This document shows, piece after piece, positions 5,341 to 5,832 of a DNA stretch of 5,832 nucleotides. This stretch comes from Deltaproteobacteria bacterium (GTDB lineage Bacteria > Myxococcota > Myxococcia > Myxococcales > 40CM-4-68-19). The stretch is taken from the NCBI GenBank assembly GCA_018266095.1, contig JAFEBC010000658.1, forward strand, positions 1-5,832. Reading direction: 5' to 3'. The first letter of the stretch is position 1. Every line of letters begins with the position of its first letter. Position numbers and translations under genes: made by a program. The notes beneath the pieces are model-generated. The model worked only from the letters and a program-made list of their open reading frames with translations, did not search any database and was not told the DNA's origin.

Positions 5341-5832
5341 ATGTGCGGCATCGTCGGCTACGCAGGGACGGAAGAGTGCGCGGACATCCTGGTCGAGGGG
5401 CTGCGCAAGCTCGAGTATCGCGGCTACGACTCGGCGGGCCTCGCGCTCGTCAACGGCAAGCTCGCGGTGGTGCGCGCGAAGGGCAAGCTCAAGAACCTCG
5501 AGGCCAGGCTGCGCGAGACGCCGATGCACGGCGTGACGGGCATCGGGCACACGCGCTGGGCGACGCACGGGCGGCCCTCGGATGAGAACGCGCACCCGCA
5601 CCAGTACGGCGGCGTGGCGGTGGTGCACAACGGCATCATCGAGAACCACCTGGAGCTGAAGGCCGAGCTGTCGGCGCAGGGGCACGCCTTCAGCTCGGAG
5701 ACGGACACGGAGATCTTCGCGCACCTGATCGCGGACGCGATCAAGACGGCGCCGAATCTGCTCGCGGCGGTGCGGCAGGCCATCGGGCGCATCCGCGGGA
5801 CGTACGCGCTCGCGGTGGTGGCCGAGCAGGAG
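5341..5832 (+). CDS. glmS: Glutamine--fructose-6-phosphate aminotransferase, N-terminal glutaminase domain, 3' truncated by window edge
   Basis: GlmS converts fructose-6-phosphate and glutamine to glucosamine-6-phosphate, the committed step toward UDP-N-acetylglucosamine. The visible 164 residues form the class-II glutamine amidotransferase domain. MCGIVGY starts the protein, and Cys2 becomes the N-terminal nucleophile after Met removal. LEYRGYDSAG (24-33), GHTRWATHG (69-77, glutamine-site residues), NAHPH (83-87), VVHNGIIENH (94-103, oxyanion-hole Asn and Gly) and SETDTE (119-124) follow. The family has about 600 residues, so both sugar-isomerase (SIS) domains lie beyond the right edge. Only three bases separate it from glmU, leaving no room for a glmS ribozyme directly upstream as in Firmicutes. 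Confidence 0.97.
   Translation, partial: MCGIVGYAGTEECADILVEGLRKLEYRGYDSAGLALVNGKLAVVRAKGKLKNLEARLRETPMHGVTGIGHTRWATHGRPSDENAHPHQYGGVAVVHNGIIENHLELKAELSAQGHAFSSETDTEIFAHLIADAIKTAPNLLAAVRQAIGRIRGTYALAVVAEQE

Noticed and set aside
5032..5724. Minus-strand open frame of 230 codons across glmU and glmS
   Set aside because: It is antisense to two well-supported genes, with biased composition and no motif.

Overview
The window is very GC-rich, with G or C at most third codon positions. It reads as a normal, densely coded chromosomal segment of a Gram-negative bacterium. A lipoprotein carrying TPR repeats, paired glmU-glmS genes and the style of the proteins suggest a myxobacterium or a relative (Myxococcota, formerly Deltaproteobacteria). 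That placement is inferred from composition and protein character, not from a marker gene.

Layout: (1) bases 1-717, + strand, hold the C-terminal three quarters of thioredoxin reductase (trxB), cut by the left edge. (2) Bases 718-900 are a convergent intergenic stretch with three successive inverted repeats and no gene. (3) Bases 901-3716, - strand, hold three genes in the same direction with about 107 bp between each. In transcription order they are a TatD/amidohydrolase-type metal-dependent hydrolase, a putative lipoprotein with TPR repeats ending in a zincin-type HExxHxxGxxD metallopeptidase domain, and moaC of molybdenum-cofactor synthesis. (4) Bases 3717-3921 are a divergent intergenic stretch with an unusual cluster of short direct and inverted repeats. 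(5) Bases 3922-5832, + strand, hold complete glmU and then the N-terminal glutaminase part of glmS, cut by the right edge.

How the genes work together: GlmS makes glucosamine-6-phosphate and GlmU carries out the last two steps to UDP-N-acetylglucosamine, the precursor of peptidoglycan and lipopolysaccharide. The two genes are separated by 3 bp, and the glmS ribosome-binding site lies inside the last glmU codons, so they are almost certainly one operon with translational coupling. TrxB, MoaC and the two less characterised minus-strand genes show no obvious shared pathway.

No RNA gene, CRISPR array, transposase or phage gene was found. The most interesting points are the TPR-metallopeptidase lipoprotein fusion and the repeat cluster upstream of glmU. 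That cluster holds two 15-bp repeats exactly 21 bp apart and a three-part set of GGTGTCC-like sequences able to form mutually exclusive hairpins. No clearly new multi-gene system is visible.
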